Source of the DNA: Tritrichomonas foetus | Taxonomy: Eukaryota > Parabasalia > Tritrichomonadida > Tritrichomonadidae | Direction of reading: 5' to 3' | Assembly: GCA_001839685.1 (NCBI GenBank) | Contig: MLAK01000587.1 | Span: 1 to 64,000, forward strand | DNA: 64,000 bases | In this document: piece after piece, positions 45,094-55,597 of the stretch | Layout: every line of letters starts with the position of its first letter | Numbering within the stretch: position 1 is the stretch's first letter | Made by a program: the position numbers and the translations under genes | The notes under the pieces: model-generated | What the model was told of the DNA's origin: nothing | The model's database searches: none | Seen by the model: the letters and a program-made list of their open reading frames with translations, nothing else

Positions 45094-48000
45094 ATGAATA
45101 ACCCGATTACCCTTTTTGTTGATCGATTAGCATCTCGAGACAATCTCAAAGTACTCATCAATCCAGAAAAGATGAGCGAATTGAAACTCACCGATCAGTC
45201 AATCATCGAAATTAAAAATGGTAAATATTCCACTTTCGCCGCCGTTGCAAAGGATAGTTCATCTACCAATAAACAGTTCATTAAAATTCCACGTTCACTC
45301 CGTGTCAATTTGCGCGTTTTTTTGGGTGAAGCGGTTAATGTTCGAATTTTGCCGAATTTCCCAACAATCGAATCAGTCACTTTTTCTCCGATAGCAGATA
45401 CTGTTGAATTCGTTACAGGCGATTTTAGCCAAGTTTTATTAAATTCCAAAATATCTTTTAATGGAGTCGCTGTTAAACCAAATCTCGTTTTTCCTATTTA
45501 CGCATTAAACAGAATGATTGAATTCAAGGTTGTTTCTTGCACGCCAGCCGAGGGAGGGGTGATTCGAAATAAAAATGTCATTTCAGTCAGCCAGCCAACC
45601 GATCGTGATGGTGATCCACACCTTTCTTATTTATGCTATGATGATGTTGGTGGACTTGACAAATTCATTCAGGCTGTTCGTAATTCTATAGAAATTCCAC
45701 TTCTTCAGCCATCAATGAAAACAAATCAAAAAGCTTATCATGGAATTGTTCTATCGTCTCTACCTGGATCAGGAAAGACACTTTTGGCCAACGTCATCAA
45801 GAGTGAATCACCTGCACATTTTATTTTTATTCGAGGAATGGATTTAATCACACAAACTGTTCAAAAGGCTGTTTCTTTTGTAAACAATTCATTTTCAGAA
45901 GCTCTTTCTCAAGCACCATCAATTATTTATTTCGACGATTTTGATATTGTCGCAAATAATATGATTCCTGCTGAAGGTGAAGTTGATTCAAGACTTGCAG
46001 ATGCTTTGCTGACAGGAATTGACAAAGTTCGTGATTCTGAAAACGTTGTTATTATTGCCACTGTTAATGATATTACTTCAGTTAGGAGAGATTTCTTACA
46101 CCCAATGAGACTTGAAAAAACTTTTAAATTCCAATATCCAACGAAAAAGGCCCTCATTTCAATTCTCAATGTAATTACACAGAGCTACAACTTAGCAGAT
46201 AGTCAAACATTCAATAATCTCATCTGTGCTTGTGAAAAGAAAACTGCAGCAAATGTGAAAAATATTTGCACACAATTAATGACAAAAAGTTTGTTACATC
46301 TTTATGAAGATTCAGATAAAGAATCTTTAACTGTTGATGAACTTTTATCCGTAAGAATTGAATGTCCACCACCACCAAAAGGATACAAACCAAGTTTCGA
46401 AGATGATGAAGACGAAGAGGAAGAAGAAATTGACACAAAAAGAACCAAAAAAGCTAAAAATCCACGTAATTCTGTTGATGACGATGATTATGAAGAAGAT
46501 GAAAGTGAAGATGAAGAAGATGAAAGTGAAGATGAAGAAAAATCAAATGAAGAAGAAGAAGACTTTTTATCACATAAATCAAAAGCTAAGAAGCCTTTAG
46601 TGAAAGATCCATTCGCTAAAACTCAAAAGAAAACCAAAAAGTCTGATTCAGATGATGAATTTCCTCAGAAAACCCAGGGAAAATCTAAAAGAATTGATCC
46701 ATTTGCACAAAAAACTCAAATCAGAAAAGATCCTTTTGCCAAAACAGCTGCGAAGAAAGGTGAGTCTGAATCTGACGAAGAAGAAAAGCCAATCCAAAAG
46801 AAGAAACCAGTGAAAAAGAATCCATTTGAAAAGTCAAAGAAACAACAATCATCATCTGAAGATGAAGAAAAACCAGTGAATAAAAAGAAACCAATTAACA
46901 AAGTTGATCCATTCCGTAAAGTACAGAAAAAGAATGTTGATTCATCATCCTCTGACGAAGAGGATGAGAAACCTGCAAAGAAAAACACAAAACCAGTTAA
47001 AAGAAATCCATTCGCAAATACCAAATCAAAATCCAAGGTCAACTCTTCATCAGATGAAGAAGAAACTCCAAAGAAAAGAAATCCATTTGAAATTTCAAAG
47101 AAATCACGCAATTTCAATGACGATAGTGATGATGAAAAACTAAATCACGAAGAGAAAAAGCCAGTCAAAAAAGATCCATTTGCAAAACAGTCAAATAATA
47201 AGAGATTTAATGAGGATAGTGACGAAGATAGCGAAGAAGTTAAGAAACCAAAGAAGTCGTTAAAACAAAATCCATTCAAGTCTAAAACTAAACAAGATAG
47301 TGAGGATGAGGATGGAGATAATTCTGAAGAACAAAAACCTAAAAAAGCCAAACGTGATCCTTTTGCTGGAATTGCTCCTAAAAAGACAAATGAAAAGTCA
47401 CAACAGCCAGAAAAATCACCAACGCCAACAACTAAACGTGATCCATTTGCAGCAGCAGGTGGAAAACGTGTTCAATTGAATGCAACCGCTAGAAAAAGAT
47501 GGGGAAATGAGTCTGATGAAGAGGAAGAAGAACTTGAAATTCAAAAGAAATCTCAGCCAAAAACTGATGCTTCGAAGCCTAAAAAAGATCCTTTTGGTCA
47601 AGTTGCACAAAAAGAAGTATTTAAGATTCCAAAGAAACAAACAAAATTGAATAAAGAAGACTCAGATTCGGAAAATGATTCTGATGATGATCAAAAGAAG
47701 ACGAAAGCAAAGCAAGAAAAAGCTTTACCAAATAAGGGACTTTCAATTCCAGTAAACAAACGAAAAATTACTCTCGCTGCTGCAGACGATTCAGATTCAG
47801 ATGAACAAGCCGCTGATAATCTACCAGCTAGATCTCCTGAGCCGTTTAATTCCAACAACAACAAGGACAAGAAGAAAAATGATACCCCAGTGAAGAAAAC
47901 CTCAAAGAAAAAGGATGATAGCAGTGATGATGAAAATGATACTGCTGAAACCCAATTACGATCAAAAGCTAATCATAATCCATTTAGTCAAACAGTGAAA

Positions 48001-50067
48001 AAGAATGATCCTTTTGCGAACCAAGACAATGATGATGAAGATGATGTCCCCAATTTGAAAGCTGCAAAGAATAAAAAGAGTCCATTTGGAACTTTTGCTA
48101 CAAAAACAGAAAAAGAAAACACAAATAAACAACAAAAGAAACCCAAACAAAACAATCCATTTGGAAATCAAGCCAATAATTCTGATTCTAGCGAAGAAGA
48201 TAAAGATCAAAAACCAATGAAAAGCAAAGGTAAAGAACAAGTAATGAAGCAAAGAAAGAATCCTTTCGGTGGAAATGATTCTGAAAGTTCTGATGAAGAA
48301 GAATCGAAACCAAAATCAAATCAGAAAGAAGATCCATTCACTAAAAAAACATTTTCAAATAAGAAAGATCCTTTTGCATCAGTGCCAAAGAAACCACAGC
48401 CAAAAGAAGAATCATCAGATGATGAAAAACCTTCAAAATCTACTTCATCATCACAAAAGAAAGATCCTTTTGCATCAGTTCCAAAGAAGCCACAAACGAA
48501 AGAAGACGAATTAGACAACAGTGAAGACGAAAATAACTCGAAGAAATCTACTTCATCATCACAAAAGAGAGATCCATTTGCATCAGTTCCAAAGAAACAA
48601 GAAAAGAAAGAAAACTCTTCTTCAGATGAAGAAAAAAGTCAACCAAAGAAATTTTCTAACTCTAAGAAAGATCCATTTGCGTCAGTTCCAAAGAAGCAAC
48701 AACCAAAAGAAGAATCATCAGATGATGAAAATCCCCAGAAAACCACATCAACATCTTCAAATAAGAAAGATCCATTTGCATCTGTACCAAGGAAGTCAAT
48801 GAATAAAGAAGAATCATCTGAAGAGGATGGAGAAGAAAATCCACCAAAGACATCTTCTTCACATAAAAAAGACCCATTCGCATCAATACCAAAGAAAGAT
48901 CCGTTTGCTTCTGTTCCAGCCAAACAAAACAAAGAAGAAGAACCAGTCGAGGCTGAAGAAGATGAAGAATCTCAACCAAAGAAATCTTCTTCTTCTAAGA
49001 AAGATCCATTTGCTGCAGCTCCAAAGAAGCCACAACCAAAAGAAATATCATCCGACGATGAAAAATCACAAAGCAACAGCTCAACAACAAAGAATGACCC
49101 ATTTGCATCTGTCCCAAAGAAGCAGCCAAATAACGAATCTTCCTCTGATGAAGAAGAAACCCAACCAAAGAAGAGTTCAACATCAAAGAATGACCCATTT
49201 GCATCTGTTCCAAAGAAACAACCAAATAACGAATCTTCCTCTGATGAAGAAGAAACCCAACCAAAGAAGAGTTCAACATCAAAGAATGACCCATTTGCAT
49301 CTGTTCCAAAGAAACAACCAAATAACGAATCTTCCTCTGATGAAGAAGAAACCCAACCAAAGAAGAGTTCAACATCAAAGAATGACCCATTTGCATCTGT
49401 TCCAAAGAAACAACCAAATAACGAATCTTCCTCTGATGAAGAAGAAACCCAACCAAAGAAGAGTTCAACATCAAAGAATGACCCATTTGCATCTGTTCCA
49501 AAGAAACAACCAAATAACGAATCTTCCTCTGATGAAGAAGAAACCCAACCAAAGAAGAGTTCAACATCAAAGAATGACCCATTTGCATCTGTTCCAAAGA
49601 AACAACCAAATAACGAATCTTCCTCTGATGAAGAAGAAACCCAACCAAAGAAGAGTTCAACATCAAAGAATGACCCATTTGCATCTGTTCCAAAGAAACA
49701 ACCAAATAAAGAAGAGCCTTCAGAAGAGGAAGAGGAAGAAAAGCCACAAAAGAAAAGGTCATCATCGAAATCAGATCCTTTTGCATCTGTTCCAAAGAAA
49801 ACTCAAAAAAAGGATGAATCATCATCATCATCATCAGAAGAAGAAGACGAAAATCAGCCAAAGAAATCTTCTTCGCAAAAGAAAGATCCATTTTCTTCTG
49901 TTGCTAAAAAGGATCCATTTGCCTCTGTTCCTAAAAAACCACAAGATGAAGATTCTTCTTCGGGCGAGGAGAATATCAATGTTGTTGAAACAGACAAGAA
50001 AAAGGACCCGTTTGCATCAGTACCAAAGAACACAAAAGAAGAAGAAGAGGAAGATAATGAAGAGTAA
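45094..50067 (+). CDS. Cdc48-derived AAA ATPase with long DPF/NPF-repeat tail
   Basis: A 1657-aa protein. Residues 1-165 match the p97/Cdc48 N-domain (LRVFLGEAVNVR, DTVEFVTGDF, MIEFKVVSCTP). One AAA domain (about 180-420) follows, opening YDDVGGLDKF. Walker A is LPGSGKT (223-229), Walker B IIYFDD (277-282) and sensor-1 N325. The catalytic Glu of Walker B is Asp, and only one of the two usual D1 arginine-finger positions seems kept. There is no D2 ring. The remaining 1200 residues are disordered, with about 36 copies of K-x-(D/N)-P-F (about 29 DPF and 7 NPF) separated by K-rich and acidic SSSDEEE spacers. DPF binds AP-2 appendages and NPF binds EH domains in endocytic proteins; a trafficking role is inference. 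A nuclear or RNA-linked scaffold is an alternative. Confidence 0.85.
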   Translation: MNNPITLFVDRLASRDNLKVLINPEKMSELKLTDQSIIEIKNGKYSTFAAVAKDSSSTNKQFIKIPRSLRVNLRVFLGEAVNVRILPNFPTIESVTFSPIADTVEFVTGDFSQVLLNSKISFNGVAVKPNLVFPIYALNRMIEFKVVSCTPAEGGVIRNKNVISVSQPTDRDGDPHLSYLCYDDVGGLDKFIQAVRNSIEIPLLQPSMKTNQKAYHGIVLSSLPGSGKTLLANVIKSESPAHFIFIRGMDLITQTVQKAVSFVNNSFSEALSQAPSIIYFDDFDIVANNMIPAEGEVDSRLADALLTGIDKVRDSENVVIIATVNDITSVRRDFLHPMRLEKTFKFQYPTKKALISILNVITQSYNLADSQTFNNLICACEKKTAANVKNICTQLMTKSLLHLYEDSDKESLTVDELLSVRIECPPPPKGYKPSFEDDEDEEEEEIDTKRTKKAKNPRNSVDDDDYEEDESEDEEDESEDEEKSNEEEEDFLSHKSKAKKPLVKDPFAKTQKKTKKSDSDDEFPQKTQGKSKRIDPFAQKTQIRKDPFAKTAAKKGESESDEEEKPIQKKKPVKKNPFEKSKKQQSSSEDEEKPVNKKKPINKVDPFRKVQKKNVDSSSSDEEDEKPAKKNTKPVKRNPFANTKSKSKVNSSSDEEETPKKRNPFEISKKSRNFNDDSDDEKLNHEEKKPVKKDPFAKQSNNKRFNEDSDEDSEEVKKPKKSLKQNPFKSKTKQDSEDEDGDNSEEQKPKKAKRDPFAGIAPKKTNEKSQQPEKSPTPTTKRDPFAAAGGKRVQLNATARKRWGNESDEEEEELEIQKKSQPKTDASKPKKDPFGQVAQKEVFKIPKKQTKLNKEDSDSENDSDDDQKKTKAKQEKALPNKGLSIPVNKRKITLAAADDSDSDEQAADNLPARSPEPFNSNNNKDKKKNDTPVKKTSKKKDDSSDDENDTAETQLRSKANHNPFSQTVKKNDPFANQDNDDEDDVPNLKAAKNKKSPFGTFATKTEKENTNKQQKKPKQNNPFGNQANNSDSSEEDKDQKPMKSKGKEQVMKQRKNPFGGNDSESSDEEESKPKSNQKEDPFTKKTFSNKKDPFASVPKKPQPKEESSDDEKPSKSTSSSQKKDPFASVPKKPQTKEDELDNSEDENNSKKSTSSSQKRDPFASVPKKQEKKENSSSDEEKSQPKKFSNSKKDPFASVPKKQQPKEESSDDENPQKTTSTSSNKKDPFASVPRKSMNKEESSEEDGEENPPKTSSSHKKDPFASIPKKDPFASVPAKQNKEEEPVEAEEDEESQPKKSSSSKKDPFAAAPKKPQPKEISSDDEKSQSNSSTTKNDPFASVPKKQPNNESSSDEEETQPKKSSTSKNDPFASVPKKQPNNESSSDEEETQPKKSSTSKNDPFASVPKKQPNNESSSDEEETQPKKSSTSKNDPFASVPKKQPNNESSSDEEETQPKKSSTSKNDPFASVPKKQPNNESSSDEEETQPKKSSTSKNDPFASVPKKQPNNESSSDEEETQPKKSSTSKNDPFASVPKKQPNKEEPSEEEEEEKPQKKRSSSKSDPFASVPKKTQKKDESSSSSSEEEDENQPKKSSSQKKDPFSSVAKKDPFASVPKKPQDEDSSSGEENINVVETDKKKDPFASVPKNTKEEEEEDNEE
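49095..49690 (+). repeat. 96-bp tandem repeat coding DPF units
   Basis: Seven near-identical DPF units spaced exactly 96 bp (32 residues), for example at 49192, 49288 and 49384. The unit includes DPFASVPKKQPNNESSSDEE. Near-identity at the nucleotide level indicates recent expansion; other frames are also open across it. Confidence 0.93.
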
Positions 50068-50358
50068 TTCTGGAATTGTTAATAGAGTTTATAATTTAAA
50101 GGAAACTTGTTTGAATAACTTTTTTTGAAATGTAATTTTTTTCTTTGGTTTTTTTTACAGCTCTATTATCTAATGAATGCCAAAAAGTTTCAAAAATGAA
50201 GAAATTAGAAAAGAAGAGAGACAACTTCAGAATATTGAACGAAAGGCTTTCTCCAATGAAACTTGTTAAAAATGATTATGAAGGAAAAAATGAGATAGGA
50301 AAAATAAATAGGATTTGATAGTTCTATTTAATACAATTTGTGAAATAATGATATCAGA
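50068..50358. other. Intergenic region between convergent genes, 291 bp
   Basis: A T-rich tract (near 50119-50160) follows the ATPase gene. No further feature recognised. Confidence 0.4.
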
Positions 50359-50886
50359 TTAGTGAGAGAAACGAATAATTTTGGAGTTGTAATATGTTTC
50401 CCCTGGCGGGAGGCGCGTTTGAATTAAGTACTCGATTCCCAACTGTGGTATTTCTTTATAAACTTTGGAGCTGGTGTAAATTTTTTCCGCTCGGTTTTTC
50501 ATTAAAACTTTATAATAAATTTTATAATTTCCTTTGTGAAGCTTCATGAAAGAATCAACAATAGAAACTGGCTCAGAGCCATGGCTTGATGACAATTTTT
50601 GTGATTCTGCTTTTTCTTCTTTCTTTTTGCTCGTTTTTTCGGATTTCTTTTGATTTAATTTCTTTTTTTCTCGCAATTTATATTCTTTAATTAGTGATGC
50701 GCACGACAAGTCACTTTCTTTTTCCCACGTTGCGTCGGATTTGGGGTAACCTTTCCATTTGATGAGATATTCTTTAATGCCTTTTTCTGTTCGAAATCCA
50801 ATCACTTTTTCGGGGGTGAAAACAGGTTCGTCTGAAGAAACTTCACTTTCGTAGCTGCCGGAAGAGATGAAATCATCAATCGACAT
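50359..50886 (-). CDS. HP1-like chromodomain protein
   Basis: A 175-aa protein. The chromodomain (about 22-72) reads VFTPEKVIGF, EYLIKWKGYPKSDATWEKES, DLSCASLIKEY; the methyl-lysine cage positions are F23, W44 and Y47 (the first is normally Tyr). A basic, Lys/Glu-rich hinge (about 72-105) leads to a second globular region (about 115-172: YYKVLMKNRAEKIYTSSKVY, PQLGIEYLIQTRLPP) that resembles a chromoshadow domain. The whole is the layout of heterochromatin protein 1, which binds methylated H3K9. ATG at 50886 is used; the 11 codons upstream begin only at TTG. AAAAAGTTT lies about 32 bp upstream. Confidence 0.8.
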   Translation of the reverse strand: MSIDDFISSGSYESEVSSDEPVFTPEKVIGFRTEKGIKEYLIKWKGYPKSDATWEKESDLSCASLIKEYKLREKKKLNQKKSEKTSKKKEEKAESQKLSSSHGSEPVSIVDSFMKLHKGNYKIYYKVLMKNRAEKIYTSSKVYKEIPQLGIEYLIQTRLPPGETYYNSKIIRFSH

Positions 50887-51245
50887 GAAAATCGAATTTA
50901 TCTTTTTCCAAACCGCCAAAAAGTTTTAATGGACGTTTAAAATTTCACAAACAACGCTTCTTTCATCAATTCGCATTCTATTTTTCTGGTGTGAACACAT
51001 AATATTCGACACTGATTTTCACGCTATCGATTTTCCTCCATCATCCAAAACCTACCATTTCATTATATTTGATTAAATCTCACGCGACAAGATTTTTTCA
51101 TTATTTTCCAAAACTTCTCGAAAAAACTATGAAAAATGGAAAACGATTCAAAAAACAAGCGGAAAAAGATGAATCATGAAAAATATTAAAAATTCGTTCG
51201 AATACACAAGATGATGATTTTCGAAATGTTATCAAACGGTTTATT
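50887..51245. other. Intergenic region, 359 bp
   Basis: Holds the HP1-like promoter side. GAAATGTTAT near 51223 resembles half of the candidate promoter motif, but sits too far from the HP1-like start to be assigned. Confidence 0.4.
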
Positions 51246-52685
51246 TCATTTAGCAACTGTGTGCCTGATTGGACAGATCTTATCAATTCTTTTCTCTACA
51301 ACAGTGAGATCTTCCTCGGCCTTCTTTACTTCAGCGCCTGTCAATTTCAGGATTGGCTTTTCATCGAATATCTTGAATCTCTTTTCAGTTCTCCTGATGA
51401 AGTTGTCGAACCTCATGAAATCTTTGACCATTTTAGCGGCGAGTGTTGCTTTTGTGTAATCAGTCTCATCTCCTGCGCCTTTCACAGCCGCCTTCAACAT
51501 TTGGCAGTTCTTCTTCATTCTGTCCACGTTCCTCTTGAGGGAGTCGTAGTGGTCCTGTCGTGCCTGGGCTCCTCCATCGCGGCGATCCTGGTCAGCCTCG
51601 CGGACGTCGCCCAGCTGGTCAACAACTCGCTCGCGGACACGGCCGACTTGTTTACTGATTTCGTTTGCGATTTGTTTACGGATGATATCGATTTGTTCTT
51701 TACGGCGAAGCATATCCTCACCAACTTTATCGCGCTGTTCAACAAATTCGTCTTCTTTATCGGCGAAGTCGTCTGCGACATCCTGACGACGTTTTATCGT
51801 TCTTTCTCGATATCTTTTGAGATCGTCGATTTGCTTCTTCTGAGCATCTGCGATGGCTCGGAGTTCGTCGATTTGCGTTCTGTATTGAGCATCGAGCTCT
51901 TGGTGGTCTTCTTGGCGTCTCTTCTTTGATTCATCATTGGCATCATTTAATTGCTTGGAAATTGCTTCCTCGAGACCGTCAAGAAGGCGAGTGATTTTAT
52001 TGCGAGCAGCGCTACAACTTGATGTTATGAAAAAGCTGAAATTCTGATCGTGGACTTCTGGCGTATCGAATATGATATTGTCTTGCTCTTTCGTGAGCTT
52101 TTCGTAGTTGATTCGAAGAAGAAGAGGAACGGCGGCATGTGGTTTCTTTTGGATAAGCTTTATAACTAAATTGATTAATTTTTCGTCATTGATTCCCGAA
52201 TATTCTGCTGTGAGGATGATTCTGAAAAGTGGCAAAATGTGGATGTTAAGGAGTCTGTCGTCGTCTAAGTATTTGTCAAACTTTTTGGCGACATTTTGAT
52301 AATCTTCTGGTTTGAGCTCACGTCTTTGCATTTTCTCTATAAACAACTCGAGATAGTCTGTATTGTCAGCTTTTTCTGGTCTCTGAAGGCCTTTCGTGGC
52401 GACATAAGAGCTCACAAATTTTTCGAGATTTGTGATTTTCCAGTCAACTGAAAGATCGAGGAGTTCGAAGGCATTCGTTGAAGTGACCTTGAATTGCTTC
52501 AAGTTGCAGGCCGCAATAAAAGCAGTAGCGGCTTCTTCAGATAATTCCTCGTCGATTCTAGCTTCGTAAATTCCATTTCTGATTAATTGGCCGGCTTTTT
52601 TAGAAACTTTGGCGAATGTCCTTACTTTAAATTTGCAGGGTTCTCCGTTTACAATGAGTGTGAATTCTTGTGGTGCTTCAGTCAT
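51246..52685 (-). CDS. BTB-like domain and coiled-coil protein
   Basis: A 479-aa protein. Residues about 1-100 (FTLIVNGEPCKFKVRTFAKV, ELSEEAATAFIAACNLKQFK, NAFELLDLSVDWKI) have a divergent BTB/POZ pattern similar to the one found before ankyrin repeats in many trichomonad proteins. A helical BACK-like region follows (about 110-210), then a long, highly charged coiled coil (about 235-420, rich in D/E/R/K/Q). There are no ankyrin repeats or membrane segments. BTB domains dimerise or recruit Cullin-3; a structural coiled-coil role is as likely. The gene is more GC-rich than its neighbours, often a sign of high expression in this kind of genome. ATG at 52685, stop TGA. Confidence 0.65.
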   Translation of the reverse strand: MTEAPQEFTLIVNGEPCKFKVRTFAKVSKKAGQLIRNGIYEARIDEELSEEAATAFIAACNLKQFKVTSTNAFELLDLSVDWKITNLEKFVSSYVATKGLQRPEKADNTDYLELFIEKMQRRELKPEDYQNVAKKFDKYLDDDRLLNIHILPLFRIILTAEYSGINDEKLINLVIKLIQKKPHAAVPLLLRINYEKLTKEQDNIIFDTPEVHDQNFSFFITSSCSAARNKITRLLDGLEEAISKQLNDANDESKKRRQEDHQELDAQYRTQIDELRAIADAQKKQIDDLKRYRERTIKRRQDVADDFADKEDEFVEQRDKVGEDMLRRKEQIDIIRKQIANEISKQVGRVRERVVDQLGDVREADQDRRDGGAQARQDHYDSLKRNVDRMKKNCQMLKAAVKGAGDETDYTKATLAAKMVKDFMRFDNFIRRTEKRFKIFDEKPILKLTGAEVKKAEEDLTVVEKRIDKICPIRHTVAK

Positions 52686-53020
52686 TAATAAAAAGCCGTT
52701 TATTTGACGGTTAGTGATGATGTAAATTGAAATTCGATTTTCAATGATTATATGACCGATAGAAATATAATGAGGAAATTCATTGGGGAATTATATTTTC
52801 ACAAAGATATGGTTAGAGATTATGTAAATGTGAATCGGAAATTTCTCAAGTGTTTTAATTGATAATCAAATGAACTGGGCATTGGTCGCTTTAATCATTT
52901 TGACAATTAACTATTTCATCTTAATGTTTTTACAGAGTTAATGGTTAATCGAAGCGTACTGGTATTACTTTTTAAGGGTACACTTCTAAATAAACACAAA
53001 TTTAGGAAAATTCTGACAAT
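52686..53020. other. Intergenic region, 335 bp
   Basis: AT-rich spacer between the BTB-like gene and the kinase pseudogene. Nothing recognised. Confidence 0.4.
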
Positions 53021-54060
53021 ATGTCATTTTTTGAATGGATATTCAACAATATTTCCAAGCAATCTTTTGATCAATATGATTTCAAAACTCAAATCAAAAC
53101 TTTATCTGATGAGATAGTTTACAAAGTTTTTGATAAAAGAAACGATCGATTTGTTTCATATGTAAAAATTCATTTTTTCCAGAACTTTAATTTTTCAGCC
53201 TATTTTAACAGAGTAAAATTTGCTGTTCTTCCAGATCTATTTCATTTGGAAGGATTTGAAAAAATTCTTGGCTTGGTCACCCCATTCATTAAACCTGTTC
53301 ATTCATAACAGAATATTATCCATATAACCTCTTGGATATGAACCAATAATATTTTGAAGATACTTCAATACCAAATTACGGCCCAACAGAAAGAACAAAG
53401 ATTATTTTTGGCATTGCTCATGCAATGTCGCTTTATCATGAAATCAACTGCATTCATAACAATATGAAAACAAAATATATTTATCTTGATAAAAAGTAAG
53501 AACCACATATTAGTGCATCTTTTCTCTCAGAATGTTCCAATAGCTTTACTTACATAAATGTGTCAGGAGCAATTTTGTATATGACTCCAGTAAAAAATTT
53601 GTGAAAATGATTTGACTCAATCAGTTGATGCTTATTCGTTTTCTATGATTTTATATGAAATGTTTACAAATAAAATGAAATTTGATGACTGTTTATCATA
53701 TCCTATAAATGCTATTATTTATTTTTCAAAAATAGTTGATGGAGTGAGATTCGTTAAAGATGAAAATATTCCAAAAATTAGTGGGATTTAGTAACCTTGT
53801 GTTGGAGTCAAGATCTTTCATCAAGGCCATCTTTCAAAGAAATTGTATAAATATTACAAGATGATAGTTATGCATTAGAAGAGAAAGGATTTAAATCGGA
53901 TTTAAACCAAATTCATGAATATCAACAGCGTCTTCTTTCAAAAACTTTTATTGATCCCGAATTGAAAAACTATATTCCCACTATTTTAGATCAAGTGAAA
54001 TCTGAAGTGTGCGAACAACCGTTTACTTTGCATATATCTTTGAAAAAGTTTGATTTTTGA
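53021..54060 (+). pseudogene. Decayed protein kinase
   Basis: Starts with an intact ATG and a 95-codon open frame (MSFFEWIFNNISKQSFDQYD, then an N-lobe-like stretch VYKVFDKRNDRFVSYVKI). Downstream, kinase fragments appear in broken frames. The catalytic loop remnant is CIHNNMKTKYIYLDKK, ending in TAA, where HRDLKPENILLD is expected. EPHISASFLSEC stands where the DFG segment should be. Further on come VDAYSFSMILYEMFT (subdomain IX) and CWSQDLSSRPSFKEIV (subdomain XI), each followed by stops. HRD and DFG are both lost and there are at least three in-frame stops plus shifts, so it cannot be an active kinase. The fragments resemble the TKL-like kinase at 3.1-4.0 kb. Confidence 0.8.
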
Positions 54061-54078
54061 TAAAAAGTGACAGTTATC

Positions 54079-54516
54079 ATGAGCTCATGCAAACAAAGGT
54101 TTTTTCCTATATGTGAAGCAAGGCAACGTAAGAAGGAACTCAAAATGAGAAGAAGGGAAATATGTCTTAGGAATCTAAATAAAGGAAAACAAACACCAAT
54201 AGTAGAAAGTGATTTCCACATCGATTTAACCAATGAAGTTCAAAATAATAAAAAGAAGAAAGAAGATGAAATGACAAAATTGCTGAATATTATAAATGAA
54301 ACAGATTTCCATAAGGATGTTGATTTTATTCACGATTTGAAATCATCATCACTCATTGAAATTATTGAAAAATATTCACTTCAACACGAAAGAGCTGATT
54401 TGAAAAATAAGGATCGATTAACTGAAATAATATTAAATAACTGGGATATAATTGGAGGGAGACTCAAAACAGATCTTCTCCTTCAATTATCAAATTCACA
54501 TATTATTACGTTTTAA
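54079..54516 (+). CDS. Hypothetical protein, 145 aa
   Basis: Basic N-terminal half (RQRKKELKMRRREICLRN), then a charged helical part with the alternating pattern HKDVDFIHDLKSSSLIEIIE. No family recognised, no TM or signal peptide. It starts 18 bp after the end of the kinase pseudogene; ATG at 54079 (an upstream GTG is rejected). Could be a real small gene or a fortuitous frame; moderate support comes from length and composition. Confidence 0.4.
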   Translation: MSSCKQRFFPICEARQRKKELKMRRREICLRNLNKGKQTPIVESDFHIDLTNEVQNNKKKKEDEMTKLLNIINETDFHKDVDFIHDLKSSSLIEIIEKYSLQHERADLKNKDRLTEIILNNWDIIGGRLKTDLLLQLSNSHIITF

Positions 54517-55597
54517 GTTTTTGGTGTGATTCACTTTTTCCACAAAAGAAAGTACATATTTGTTTTTTATTTATTTAATTCCTATTCTGTTCGAAATCAC
54601 ACATTCATTTCATATGCACTAATTTTAATTAGAGTTTATCTCTTTGTTCACTAATAGTTTAAATTATTTTATTCAACTATAATCTTAAAAAAACTGAGGG
54701 AAAAAAAGTAGAAGAAAAGATGTGCTTTGAATGGCATTACCAAACTTTTTTAAGCTGCAATGATAGTTCCATATAACTTAATATATTTGTTAATAAATCA
54801 ATACTAACTGGAAAAGTTTCTGAATTTCATTAATCGTTTCGAAAAGAATATTTATTCGAGATTCCTTACAGTGTTTGACAATCAGTCCTTTATATTGTTT
54901 TTGTCTATTCACATATTTGCCAATTCACTAAAGAAAAGGAAAATCAGTTTTGTGGAAGTCAGAGTTAATAAACATATACATTCCTTTTAACAATCGGGAT
55001 GATATCGAATGTGATGTATTTTTTTTACAGAAATAAATATTATGCCATTGTTTTTTTATTTTTAAGTCATTTCTGTCGGCATTCAAAATTATCAAACAAT
55101 TGGGATGATATCATCTGCTGATCTAGCTGGTAGTCTTTTGTTAATAATTTTTCATTTTGGTTTAACTCCATAGACTGACAATAATATAATTTCTTCTTCT
55201 TCTTTACTAAATACACTCTTTTATGAAATATCATTATTAAATTATTTATATTGATAGTGATTGTTGATTTCCATATTAAAATTACTATTTTTTGTTTTTG
55301 AATTTTGGAAACAGTCAAACTGATTGCACTTGTATGATTTTGTGCATTAAAATAGTCCGCTTACTTGATTTTCAATTTTCTGGAAGGTATTCAAAGTATT
55401 TTGGCATTGATGTTTTTGAATACATTCAATACTCAAAAAATCTGATTACGAACTAAAATCATTTTATCTTTTTAAAAAGACTCGTGCAATTAATTAAAAT
55501 CATAGGAAAATGATAAAACTTGATTTATATTATCTAATATTCCACGAATAAAACCTAAATAAGGATAAATCCCGAATTGTTGAAAGTAGTTTACAAT
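54517..55597. other. Intergenic region, about 1.1 kb
   Basis: AT-rich, low complexity. A minus-strand frame at 55067-55318 begins at a non-ATG codon and is not supported. No RNA gene seen. Confidence 0.45.

Noticed and set aside
48827..50128. Long open frames in other frames and on the minus strand (48995-49891) across the DPF repeats
   Set aside because: The 96-bp unit is a multiple of 3, so any stop-free frame stays open; the Cdc48-like frame has the real domains.
55067..55318. 83-codon minus-strand ORF
   Set aside because: Begins at TTG; Lys/Ile-rich composition as expected from AT-rich noise.
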